This document shows positions 19,357-28,736 of a stretch of 64,000 nt of DNA, in pieces. The notes below the pieces were generated by a model. It was given only the letters and a program-made list of their open reading frames with translations. It did no database searches and was not told the DNA's origin. The position numbers were made by a program, and so were the translations under genes. Numbering within the stretch: position 1 is the first letter of the stretch; the number at the start of each line of letters is the position of its first letter. Source of the DNA: Piezodorus guildinii (taxonomy: Eukaryota > Arthropoda > Insecta > Hemiptera > Pentatomidae). Location: positions 170,273,341-170,337,340 of the forward strand of contig CM041293.1 in assembly GCA_023052935.1 (NCBI GenBank). Direction: 5' to 3'.

Positions 19357-22041
19357 ATGACTACACCTAATTCCTTGTCCATTCTCCTTTGGAATGCGAA
19401 TGGTGTTAGAAATCACACTGACGAACTTACAGCTTTATTGCAAGACAAAAACGTTGATGTAGCACTTATTACTGAAACTAGACTAACCACTAAACAACTC
19501 TTTAAAATACCTCAATACGTAACATACCGTACAGAACACCCAGACGGAAAAGCCCATGCCGGTACTGCTGTCATTGTGCACCAGTCCCTCTCCCACCATA
19601 TACTCCCAGTTCCCTCCTATGATTTCCTACAATGCACCGCCATAGTAATCAAGACTTTTTCTTTTCCGATCACCCTCGCATCAGCGTACTGCCCTCCTAA
19701 ACATTCCATCTCCAACATTCTATTCGAATCCTTCCTTAATTCCTTAGGAAACCACTTCATTCTGGGTGCAGACATGAATGCTAAGAACCAACAATGGGGT
19801 TGCAGATCCACGAATTGTCGTGGGCGGAATTTACAGTCTGCACTCAGCTCTAGACGTTTCAACCTCCTGCCTCCTGACTCCCCTACCTACTGGCCAACTG
19901 ATCCTAACCGTAATCCTGACATCCTTGACTTCTTCATTCACAGCGGATTAGGCTCCCTAAACATGTCGGTGACTCGCCTTGATGAACTGTCCTCTGACCA
20001 TAGTCCATTGCTCCTTAAAGTATCCCTAATTCCTATTCCTAAACCCACCCCACCGTCATTTATCAGAGGACCAGTAAACTGGGACCTTTTTCGCCAAATC
20101 CTGACCAGTGATATTGACCTCAGAGTGAAACTCAAAACTCCAGATGACCTTGACGATGCCGTAAACTCCTTCACCATCGCTATTCAACAAGCTGTTTGGA
20201 CTGCCTCCTCTCCCAAGCATTCCCAGATAACTCATAACCAAAATCATTTACCACAACACCTCATAGACCTCATCCGCACCAAACGCCGATCCAGATCCTT
20301 ATGGCAACGCACCCGTCACCCCACAGATCGCCGCTCCTATAACTTTTATTCTAGACAATTAAAGAGGGAGCTGGCAACCTTCCGTTCCCAATCCTTTAGT
20401 TCCTTCCTTTCTTCTCTTTCGGCTTGTGACAATTCCCTGTGGAATGTCACCAAGAAAATTCTAAAATCCCACCATATTTCCCATCCCCTCCGTCGTAGTA
20501 ATGGTTCCTGGGCTGCGTCTGATGAAGACAAAGCCGAGGAACTTGCCAAATACGTTTCCCAAGTCTTCACACCTCATCCAGAATCCAATCCAAACCACAC
20601 TGCAGAAGTGGAACAGTTCCTTCAGTCTCCAATCCCGCTTTCATTACCTCCTAAAGCAGTTAATCCCTCTGAGGTCAAATATCTTCTCCGAAAACTTGCA
20701 CTCCGTAAATCTCCTGGATACGATCTCCTCACTCCTCAGATTCTCAGACAGCTTCCATCTAAAGCCGTTATATTTCTTACATATATTTACAACTCCATTC
20801 TACGCACTACTCATTTTCCTCTCTTATGGAAACATTCCACAATAATTCTCTTCCTAAAACCAGGTAAACCTCCTAACACTACGACATCATATAGACCTAT
20901 CAGCCTACTCCCAATCCTTTCAAAAATCTTTGAAAAAATCCTCCTCAAACGAATATTACCGTTATTAGAACCCCACACTATTCCTTCCCATCAGTTTGGA
21001 TTCCGTTCCCAACATTCAACCGTTCAGCAAGGGCTCCGAGTCGTTGACCATATTTCCTCTGCCCTTGAGAACAAGGAGTACTGCTCGGGTGCATTTCTGG
21101 ACATAACGCAAGCATTTGACCGGGTGTGGCACCCGGGATTGCTCTTTAAGCTCAAAAACCATTTACCCCTATCCTTATACCTTGTCCTCCGATCCTATCT
21201 ATCAAACCGCTCCTTCCGAGTTCGTTGTGGTGCAGAATATTCCAATTATTATCCAGTCGAATCCGGTGTTCCTCAGGGCAGTGTCCTTGGTCCTATCCTC
21301 TATAATATATACACGGCTGATATTCCTCTCTGCCCTGATACCTTCCTGGCAACGTACGCTGATGACACAGCTATCCTATCCTCTCACTTAGATCCCGAAA
21401 TTGCATCTACAGGCCTCCAAACACACCTTTCTCAAATTGAAGACTGGTGTAACAACTGGAGAATCAAAGTCAATCAATCCAAATGCAGACATGTCACCTT
21501 TACCCTTCGAAGACAATCCTGCCCTTCAGTTCTCTTTGACTCCGTTCCGCTTCCTTTCTCCGACACAGTCCGGTATCTTGGCTTCCTTCTGGACAAAAGA
21601 CTAACTTGGAACCCACATACTAGACTTAAACGACAAGAACTTAATCGACGATTTGGACAATTATACAGACTACTGAACAGAAATTCTAAATTATCTATCG
21701 AGAACAAACTGCTAATATACAAGACGGTACTGAAACCTATCTGGACCTACGGACTTGAACTGTGGGGGACAGCCAAATTTTCTAACATCAAACGCATTCA
21801 ATCCTTCCAATCAAAAGTCCTCCGAACAATAGTTAATGCTCCTTATTATGTATCCAACCATACCTTACACCGCGACCTAAATATTCCATTTATTTTAGAC
21901 CTTATACCATTAAAATTCTCTAAATTCCATCAGAACCTTATCCATCACCCTAATCCCCTAGCTCAATCCTTATCCAGCTCCACACATCCTTACCATCCTC
22001 CTAGAAGGTTGAAACGGCAGTGGCCTCGAGACCTCTTGTAA
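19357..22041 (+). CDS. J3 ORF2: endonuclease-reverse transcriptase
   Basis: 894 residues, uninterrupted. An N-terminal APE-type endonuclease (LLWNANGVRNHTDELTALLQ, FILGADMNAKNQQWG, PTYWPTDPNRNPDILDFFIH, SSDHSPLLL) nicks target DNA. The reverse transcriptase follows: SYRPISLLPILSKIFEKI, HQFGFRSQHSTVQQ, AFLDITQAFDRVWHPG, GVPQGSVLGPILYNIYTADI and TYADDTAILSS (YADD at residues 667-670), then RYLGFLLDKRLTWNPH. The C-terminus ends in RRLKRQWPRDLL. All catalytic blocks are present. ORF1 stop and ORF2 start abut (TAAATG) in the same frame, which suggests stop-restart translation. Confidence 0.94.
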   Translation: MTTPNSLSILLWNANGVRNHTDELTALLQDKNVDVALITETRLTTKQLFKIPQYVTYRTEHPDGKAHAGTAVIVHQSLSHHILPVPSYDFLQCTAIVIKTFSFPITLASAYCPPKHSISNILFESFLNSLGNHFILGADMNAKNQQWGCRSTNCRGRNLQSALSSRRFNLLPPDSPTYWPTDPNRNPDILDFFIHSGLGSLNMSVTRLDELSSDHSPLLLKVSLIPIPKPTPPSFIRGPVNWDLFRQILTSDIDLRVKLKTPDDLDDAVNSFTIAIQQAVWTASSPKHSQITHNQNHLPQHLIDLIRTKRRSRSLWQRTRHPTDRRSYNFYSRQLKRELATFRSQSFSSFLSSLSACDNSLWNVTKKILKSHHISHPLRRSNGSWAASDEDKAEELAKYVSQVFTPHPESNPNHTAEVEQFLQSPIPLSLPPKAVNPSEVKYLLRKLALRKSPGYDLLTPQILRQLPSKAVIFLTYIYNSILRTTHFPLLWKHSTIILFLKPGKPPNTTTSYRPISLLPILSKIFEKILLKRILPLLEPHTIPSHQFGFRSQHSTVQQGLRVVDHISSALENKEYCSGAFLDITQAFDRVWHPGLLFKLKNHLPLSLYLVLRSYLSNRSFRVRCGAEYSNYYPVESGVPQGSVLGPILYNIYTADIPLCPDTFLATYADDTAILSSHLDPEIASTGLQTHLSQIEDWCNNWRIKVNQSKCRHVTFTLRRQSCPSVLFDSVPLPFSDTVRYLGFLLDKRLTWNPHTRLKRQELNRRFGQLYRLLNRNSKLSIENKLLIYKTVLKPIWTYGLELWGTAKFSNIKRIQSFQSKVLRTIVNAPYYVSNHTLHRDLNIPFILDLIPLKFSKFHQNLIHHPNPLAQSLSSSTHPYHPPRRLKRQWPRDLL

Positions 22042-22310
22042 AATGTATATTGGAGTTCTAGCATTGGCTAGATTCTCCACTCACGTGGTGTATGCTTGTG
22101 AATTGTATATAGGTATGAGTGACTTTTGTATATATTTTTATTGATTTTGTTTTGTATTTATTTATATTGTTTTATTATTATATTAATTTATTGTTTTGTA
22201 TATATCGTGTGAATGCAGTATGAATGTTGTACTTTATCCCTATTAAAAATGTCCTAAATTGGACAGATTGTAATATTGTTCAATAAAGAATTGTTTCTAA
22301 AAAAAAAAAA
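22042..22310 (+). terminator. J3 3' UTR with polyadenylation signal
   Basis: Contains AATAAA at 22,282-22,287, about 12 bases before the A tail that ends the element. The 3' UTR is needed for target-primed reverse transcription. Confidence 0.8.
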
Positions 22311-22323
22311 GAAATTACAAACA
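22311..22323 (+). repeat. J3 target site duplication, right copy
   Basis: GAAATTACAAACA, directly after the J3 A tail and identical to 17,654-17,666. Confidence 0.92.
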
Positions 22324-22362
22324 AACCTTTTCGAAACTTTGGCAGAATCAGAGAAAATGAAA
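22324..22362 (-). CDS. Zinc-finger gene, finger-1 exon, 5' part (split by Jockey J3)
   Basis: Follows the acceptor CTACATTTTTAG. One base completes a codon with the preceding exon, then FIFSDSAKVSKRFV leads directly into the finger that continues at 17,666. Joined without the transposon the exon is 139 nt with no stop, and both phases match the neighbours, which is strong evidence that this was one exon. As it stands, reading through enters antisense J3 sequence. Confidence 0.8.
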
Positions 22363-22445
22363 CTAAAAATGTAGTTTAAGTATTAGTCATAATTAAATAT
22401 TTAAGAAACAAATTACAAAAATTAAATTATATAACAATTACTTAC

Positions 22446-22522
22446 AGCCCTTTCGGCTGAATTTTAGGTTTACTAGGTTCTGATAATTTTCTGCTTTCTT
22501 CTACAATTCTATTACCACGATA
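22446..22522 (-). CDS. Zinc-finger gene exon upstream of finger 1
   Basis: 77 nt between a good acceptor (TTTTTCGTTTCAG) and donor (GCT/GTAAGT). Starts in phase 0 and encodes YRGNRIVEESRKLSEPSKPK then IQPKG, a basic, charged linker, ending with two bases of a Leu codon completed by the first base of the finger-1 exon. Confidence 0.8.
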
Positions 22523-24235
22523 CTGAAACGAAAAATCATTAATGTGCATGGTATTTAAATATCATATTATTTTCTTTTTATTAAAAAAATACATATGTTA
22601 TAATTGTTCGGAATTTTGTTGCAATGCCCTGTTTACTCCCCGTCCAGAAATAAGTACTTGAGGACATATACTGGAAATATGTCTGACAATGACCTCATAG
22701 TACAACTTTTGTTGCAAATAGAAAATAAAAGAAATTTGAAAATTTATTTTATTATGTAACAGAGTGTTTAAAGCTAAGAAATTTGTATCTGTCTATTCAT
22801 GAATAATTTAAGCACATTACTAAAATAACAATAATTGAATTGTTTAACTATTTATGATTAATTTATTTGTTTAATATTTATACAGTTACAATTTATTTTG
22901 CCTTTTATTATGTATTTGTTTTTAAAGGGTATTTTGTTTAGTACAGTTGTAATAGATTTCTTTGATTTATGTTTAACTGTTTTGTACAACTCAACTCCAT
23001 TTGTATGGGCTAGCCCGAAAACAAATAAAGAGATTTATTTTATTATTATTTATTGTTCGGAATTCTGGGGATACATGATTTGATTTTCGTGTTGTCTTCT
23101 TATATTTAATTTTTATAAATGTGATAAAATGTATAATTATATAAGTGCATTATGAATAACAATGTAAAAAAGTAATGTTATTTATCTTTTAATCTAAAAA
23201 TAAATGATGTTTATAGATCCCTTAAAAATGGCAAAAAGCCGAAACGTAGGGAGAAGAAAATAATAAATAAAATAAGTTGAATGAAAATGGACCATTTTAA
23301 TTAAAAGAACCTAACAATACATTTATTCATTCAAACAACTTTTAATTGTAATAAAAGTTAATTTTTATTTTAATTTATTTGAAAGTAGTAATTATAAATG
23401 TCTAAGTACCGCAAAACAGTCTTTGTTGCTGAGTCAAGCTCAAAGACTGACACATGTACAACTGTATGCCAAAAATATTGAACTTTTTATTAATAATGGA
23501 ATATTGTACTTATTGAATAGGAGTTTTTCACAAAAACCGATGAGCTGCAAGTGCCACTCTTAGCACCGTAGAATTAGATAAAAAAAGGAGGTTGGTTAGA
23601 AAAAGGCGGGATAAATTTAATTTTTAGGTACGGTTGTTTATACTGCTCTCCTCATTAAAAACCTAAGTTTTCACACTTTTACCACTTGGCGTTTTCCGCC
23701 ATCTTGAAAAAACCTTTAAAAAAATCGTGTTTTCTTTTTCATTTTTTTTTTTTTATATATTTCTTCCCGGACCTTTTAGAGGAACTTTTTTCGTTAGCAA
23801 CTTTAAAGAGCAATACATTTCCTACATGTTTGCTATGAAACATGTTGGAAAATTCGGAACATTTGTTTGCCCGCGGAGCTGATTTAAAACGGTCGCAACA
23901 CTTATTGGGCCTGAATTTTTTTTATTTATGGTTTTATATTCAAGAAAATAACTGGTCAAAAAATTATGAAAATAAAAATTGTTGAGATGCAAAATTAATG
24001 AAAATTTGACAATTTCAAACGTATTGACCCATAATTAACATGAAAGCCTTCACCCAAGTTGGGACAAATTCTCATTTATATTGCAAACGAGTTGTAAGGA
24101 TTATATTAAAGACTGACCTGTAGTGATTAATTATGGATATGCCAATCAAAATCTTACCATAATGATGAACTTTACTGGACTTTAAAAATAGTTGAAAGAG
24201 TAAGTGATTTATCGATAATAATGATAAAAGGCTTA
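22523..24235. other. Intron segment; one hammerhead-like motif and an old repeat
   Basis: AT-rich. The segment at about 23,630-23,900 resembles 9,700-9,960. The open frame at 22,898-23,083 has no recognisable domain. No exon with acceptable borders was seen. Confidence 0.4.
23218..23250 (+). ncRNA. Hammerhead-ribozyme-like motif 4
   Basis: CTTAAAAATGGCAAAAAGCC followed by GAAACGTAGG: a GGC/GCC stem and the GAAACGT half-core, with the CTGATGA half decayed. Probably the remains of a Penelope-type element. Confidence 0.35.
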
Positions 24236-24990
24236 CCGAACCCGAATGTTCGATGCCGATACCACCAATGCAATCCTCCCATCAACGCTTCGGCCCACTT
24301 TTCGGACGCCTACCAGTCGGATTAGCGAATACCAACTTTCTCGGAAACCGTTCCTCACCGAGCCCTAACACTTTACTCGCCCATTTGAGTCTCCGTCTCA
24401 ATTATATTCACAGGGTAAAAGCTCCGCAATTCCGCGTTGTGCAACCTTCTAAACTCCCCAGTTGCCTCATCTCTCCTCGCACCAAATATTTTACGCAGTA
24501 CCTTTGTTTCGAAAACTTTAAGCCGTTGTTCATCCTTCAAAGTAAGCGGCCATGTTTCACATCCGTAAAGAACCGTCGGAAGAATAATAGTTTTATAAAT
24601 TCTAACCTTTAAGTTTTTAGACAGAAGCCGCGAGCTAAGTAATTTCGTAACTGAATAATAACACGCATTTCCCACCTTTAACCGGGACTTTATTTCTTCC
24701 TGGATTTCATTTTTTTTTTTTTTTTTTATATCATTGAACCTAAATACTTGAATTTCTCTACGTGTTCAAAAGTATGCCCCGAAACATTAATATCATCAAG
24801 ATCGCCACCATTTCTGCTACTAATCATATATTTCGTCTTATCGGTATTCAACTCGAGACATATTTCTTTCCCGGCTTTTATTAACACACTTGTATATAGT
24901 TGTATGGCTTCCGTGTCTTCGCCTAGCAGTACCAAATCATCGGCATACCCCAAAACCGGAAGATTTATCGATAACAAAATTATATATGTT
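24236..24990 (-). mobile_element. RTE-like LINE fragment, RT active site to C-terminus, broken
   Basis: Minus strand, two frames. The upstream part has LPVLGYADDLVLLGEDTEAI (active site), LNTDKTKYMISSRNGG and HVEKFKYLGSMI. After a frameshift near a poly-T tract (24,710-24,727) come YSVTKLLSSRLLSKNLKVRI, LPTVLYGCETWPLTLKDEQR and LRKIFGARRDEATGEFRRLH. A third frame ends with RFPRKLVFANPTGRRPKSGP and WEDCI. This differs in family from the RTE-like copy at 15.7 kb. It lies in the intron between exons at 25,131-25,277 and 22,446-22,522. Confidence 0.8.
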
Positions 24991-25130
24991 ACAATAAACG
25001 CACACCTATGTGTAGGTATATCAATACAAAATGATATATTGTCAAGCCAAGCCGCGGGAAACAAATACTCATTTTATAAAAGGTCATGTTTATAATTTAA
25101 TGATGATATAATTATATAAAATAATCTTAC

Positions 25131-25277
25131 GCTTATGGGCGTCTTCGGATCAGGAGTTGGATTTGAAAGGAATGGATTATATCTTGCAGAGGAGCTAGAT
25201 GGTGTAGCAAGAATGCTTTTCATCTTCAGTCTTGGATAGCCATGATACCCTTTTCGTTCAGATTCATTATTAACGAT
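25131..25277 (-). CDS. Zinc-finger gene exon, Ser/Pro-rich
   Basis: 147 nt, phase 0 to phase 0, with an excellent acceptor (TTTTTTTCTCCCACAG) and donor (AGC/GTAAGA). Encodes 49 residues including RKGYHGYPRLKMKSILATPS, SSSARYNPFLSN and PDPKTPIS. The Pro/Ser content suggests a disordered linker or regulatory part. 'KSI ... SSSARY' resembles 'KSIF ... SSARF' in the exon at 42,059-42,152. Confidence 0.82.
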
Positions 25278-25328
25278 CTGTGGGAGAAAAAAACAATTAT
25301 TTGCTAATTTAATACTTACATTTTTTCT

Positions 25329-25928
25329 TTCACTTACTATATATAGTGATTTTCGAATTCAAGTTTTTAACGGAAATACACGTTTTAGGGCCCCCTGAGT
25401 CCAAATAACCAAGTCCCGCAAAAAGGTCTGTGTATGTGTGTGGGCCCGTGTGTGGTAATTCCCGGCGGAAACGAAAAGTCCTATGAAACTGAAATTTCAA
25501 TTTTTAAGACTATTATTCGCCCGAGACGTTTCAAATCCTTTTTCAACAAAATGAGGCACTTTATACCATGTATTTTACACCTTTTTTTCGATTTCCTCAA
25601 AAACGGTTCCAACGAGTGTGATAAAACTCGCTATATTAATGTAAAATTGAATAGGCTTTAACATCATGTAGGTTTCATTCTGAAAAAAAATAGTCTGATA
25701 GGTCTTAAATAGCGATATTTTAAATTTTCTTTAACTAAAGTACCTTTAATTTTGTTTATTCTATAAAAATAACTATATTATCTTGTTACCACTGATGGAA
25801 AACAGGTAAATATATAAATTGAATGAATTCGATAGCCAACTAAAGGAAGAAACTAAAATAATATTTTTTTAATGCAATTTTTGGTTTTTGAACTTAAGAA
25901 CAGTAATATACATGTATGATATACCGTT

Positions 25929-25978
<50 letters not shown>

Positions 25979-25982
25979 CTAA

Positions 25983-26064
<82 letters not shown>

Positions 26065-26105
26065 CTAAATATATATATATTTCATATCTAGGTAAGTGAA
26101 AGTAA
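25329..26105 (-). repeat. R9 repeat, copy C (reverse, with TA expansion)
   Basis: Reverse-complement copy. Its right terminus is at 25,329 (CTTTCACTTACTATATATAG), followed by the ACGTTTTAGGG and (CA)n blocks, and its left terminus is AGGTAAGTGAAAGTA at 26,092-26,105. The part expected near the left end is replaced by long TA arrays (about 25,930-26,060). It stands head to head with copy D. Confidence 0.7.
25931..26060. repeat. (TA)n arrays in R9 copy C
   Basis: Two TA arrays separated by CATACTAAATATATAA, followed by a third short copy of CATACTAAATATAT. Open frames across them are artefacts. Confidence 0.88.
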
Positions 26106-26109
26106 ATAA

Positions 26110-27006
26110 TTTGGTGCGGGCAACACACGACTTTCACTTACCTCCGGTTCTAAAATCGATTAAAGAATTTTCAAGTACAGGAAGAGATAAAAATGAGTAA
26201 AATCATTACAGAATTAATTAAATAAAATTTCTATTGAAACATGTGTTTGATTAAAGAATCTATTATATTATTATCTAAAATAATCAGTTAATTTTATCAG
26301 CTTTACATCACCCTCTATTAACTTTTAAAAGCTTGAGTATATGATAATATTTTTTCTAAAATCTTTAGCTTTCCAACGGTATATCATACATGTATATTAC
26401 TGCTCTTATGTTCAAAAACGAAAAAGTGTATTAATAAAATATTTTTTCTGTTTTCTCCTTTAGTTGGCTATCGAATTTATTCAATTTATATATTTACCAG
26501 TTTTTCATCAGCGTTAACAAGATAATCTAGTTATTATTATCGAATCTACAAAATGAAACGTACTTTAGTTAAAGAAAATTTAAAATATCGCTATTTAAGA
26601 CCTGTCAGACCATTTCTATCCAAATAAAACCTACATTATATTAAAGCCCATTAAATTTTACATCGATATAGCGAGTTTAATTAAAATCGTCGGAACCGTT
26701 TTTGAGAAAATCGAAAAAAGGTGCAAAATGCATGGTATAAAGTGCCTCTTCTGGTAAGCTTATTTTGATGAAAAAAATTTTGTCACGTCTTAGGCGTATA
26801 GTTGTCTTAAATATGAAATTTCAGTTTCATGGGACTTACCGTTTCCGCCCGGGAGTTACCACACACACACACACACACACACAGACCTTTTTGCGGGACT
26901 TGGTTATTTGGACTCAGGGGACCCTAAAACGTGTATTTCCGTTGAAAACTGGAATTCGAAAATTTTCACGATCGCAATACTCTGCCTTACTATATATAGT
27001 AAGTGA
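26110..27006 (+). repeat. R9 repeat, copy D (best complete copy)
   Basis: Runs from GGTGCGGGCAACACACGACT to TACTATATATAGTAAGTGAA. Contains all blocks: AAAATCGTCGGAACCGTTTT, CTCTTCTGGTAAGCT, an extended (CA)n run, TTTTTGCGGGACTTGGTTAT and ACGTGTATTTCCGTTGAAAA. No open frame beyond 92 codons. Followed without gap by part of another copy (27,007-27,239). Confidence 0.8.
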
Positions 27007-27239
27007 AAGTAAAATACGTGAAACTATTAAAGAATTAATTTAAATTAAATTTATATAGAAACATGTGTTTTATTAAAAAATCTATTGTATTATTATCTAA
27101 AATAATTAGTTCTATCTGCTTGTCATCACTCGTTGTTAACTTTTACAAGTTCTTGTGTATTAGATAATATTTGTTCTAAAATCTTTAGCTTTCCAGTGGT
27201 ATATTATAACTGTATATTACTGCTGCTATGTTCAAAATA
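27007..27239 (+). repeat. R9 repeat, copy E, left part (interrupted by J4)
   Basis: Begins at internal R9 sequence (AAAATACGTGAAACTATTAA) directly after copy D and breaks off in TATGTTCAAAATA. The continuation, TCAAAATAAAAAAATTGCAT, is found 4.27 kb further on at 31,507, after Jockey J4. Shared 8 bases TCAAAATA act as the J4 target duplication. Confidence 0.75.
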
Positions 27240-27330
27240 TGTGATCATATGGGATAAAGCGTAAAACTTTTGTAAATTTTGATCATAAAAAAAAAAAATC
27301 GAATATTTCTGTGATTTCACCGAGATTTTT

Positions 27331-28736
27331 TTGGTGAATTCACAAGAAAACTCATTAGTGATGGCTATTGGACGAGCCAACATGAAGGCACATAGTTCCC
27401 TTTCAACCAGACAATTGAAGGTGAAAAACGTTGCACAAACACCCAAGAAGGTTGCAAAATCTAAAAACGCTAAGCCTACCGATACTGGTCGTCAGCCGGA
27501 GCATCCTGAGGAACTTATTATTGAAGCAGGACCTAGTAAACCAGCAGCAGGCCAATGGCAACAAGTATCGCGCAAGTGTGCAATCCGAGGGCCGATAGTT
27601 CGTCAACTCTACTCAGGCAGGTCAGTTTTGAAACTAATAATCCCTTCACTATTCTTAATGCTGATGAGGAAGATCAGTGCCCTAACACCAACATATCTAC
27701 GGAACTTCCGTCACTAACACCACCAATACATGTGAAATCAGTTACCAATTTTAAGCAATTTTGTGACGAGCTGGTGAAAGAAGTTGGCCGTAAAGCATTT
27801 AAAATTAAAGCAGGAACTAACAATGTTGCAGTTTTGCCTAGTGATTCAGATTCATATCGAAAGCTAACTAGGTACCTCAAGGAAAGAAAGGCCGAATACC
27901 ACAGCTATCAGCTACCCGAAGATCGTCCTATGCGGGTCGTTATCCGTAATCTGCATCACACAATCGGATGTGACATGATTAAGGCCGAACTAGAAGAACT
28001 TGGATACAGAGTGCTAGGAGTCCATAACGTATTTCATCCCAAATCAAAAACCCCATTGCCTTTATTTTTCGTGGATCTCCAAAAATCCGAAAAAAGTTCC
28101 CAAATTTTTAACTTAAAATACCTGTACTACACGAAAATTAAGGTTGAGGAACCTCGACAACGGCGCGAAATACTTCAATGTAAAAGATGCCAGTCTTATG
28201 GTCACACGAGGACTTATTGCAACTTGAAGCCTAGGTGCGTTAAGTGTGCTGGCACTCACCTGTCATCAGTTTGTAAAAAGCCTAAAGAACATCCACCCAA
28301 ATGTGTTCTTTGTGAGGGATCTCATCCAGCAAATTATCGAGGATGTTCAATCCATAAGTAACTAAAAAAGCTTCGTCTCCAACCACCGGCAAGAAACACG
28401 GAGTTTTATGAAGCTAATAAGCAGCAGACAGGGAAAATGGCTGAACAACCTACTATGATCCGGAATGAAGCAGGTATTCTAGAACCACCGTCTCAACCTC
28501 TTTCCGACTTACAAACGCAGACTATACCAACATTACCTAACTTCTCTCATGTTATAACTAAGACTGATATACAACCGTAAACAATCACAACATCAAACGT
28601 CACTAACAACACAACTGATATTACTACTCAACTTACAAACTTCATCACTGAGTTCAAAAATCTTGTTTCACCACTAATATCGCTGCTTACATCACTGGTG
28701 CAACATGTCATTCCAATGCTAAATAAATGAGGGGAG
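27331..28736 (+). pseudogene. J4 ORF1 (Gag-like), broken
   Basis: Starts in the frame of 27,331 (MVNSQENSLVMAIGRANMKA; an internal Met follows), shifts frame near 27,600, then runs as FETNNPFTILNADEEDQ, MRVVIRNLHHTIGCDMIKAE, LPLFFVDLQKSE and zinc knuckles CKRCQSYGHTRTYC, CVKCAGTHLSSVC and CVLCEGSHPANYRGC. Stops at 28,360 (TAA) and about 28,577 (TAA) interrupt the Pro/Thr-rich tail, which ends FITEFKNLVSPLISLLTSLV. The final TGA overlaps the ORF2 ATG (ATGA). Confidence 0.8.

Larger units (their letters stand above)
17667..22310 (+). mobile_element. Full-length, intact Jockey-clade LINE (J3)
   Basis: A 4,644-bp non-LTR retrotransposon: 5' UTR (17,667-18,051), intact ORF1, intact ORF2 starting in the base after the ORF1 stop, a 3' UTR with AATAAA at 22,282, and a 12-base A tail. 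A perfect 13-bp duplication flanks it, so the insertion is young. It is inserted opposite to the host gene and interrupts the finger-1 exon. The 5' end aligns with that of J5 (55,671), supporting full length. It could be a source element for truncated and broken relatives. Confidence 0.93.
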
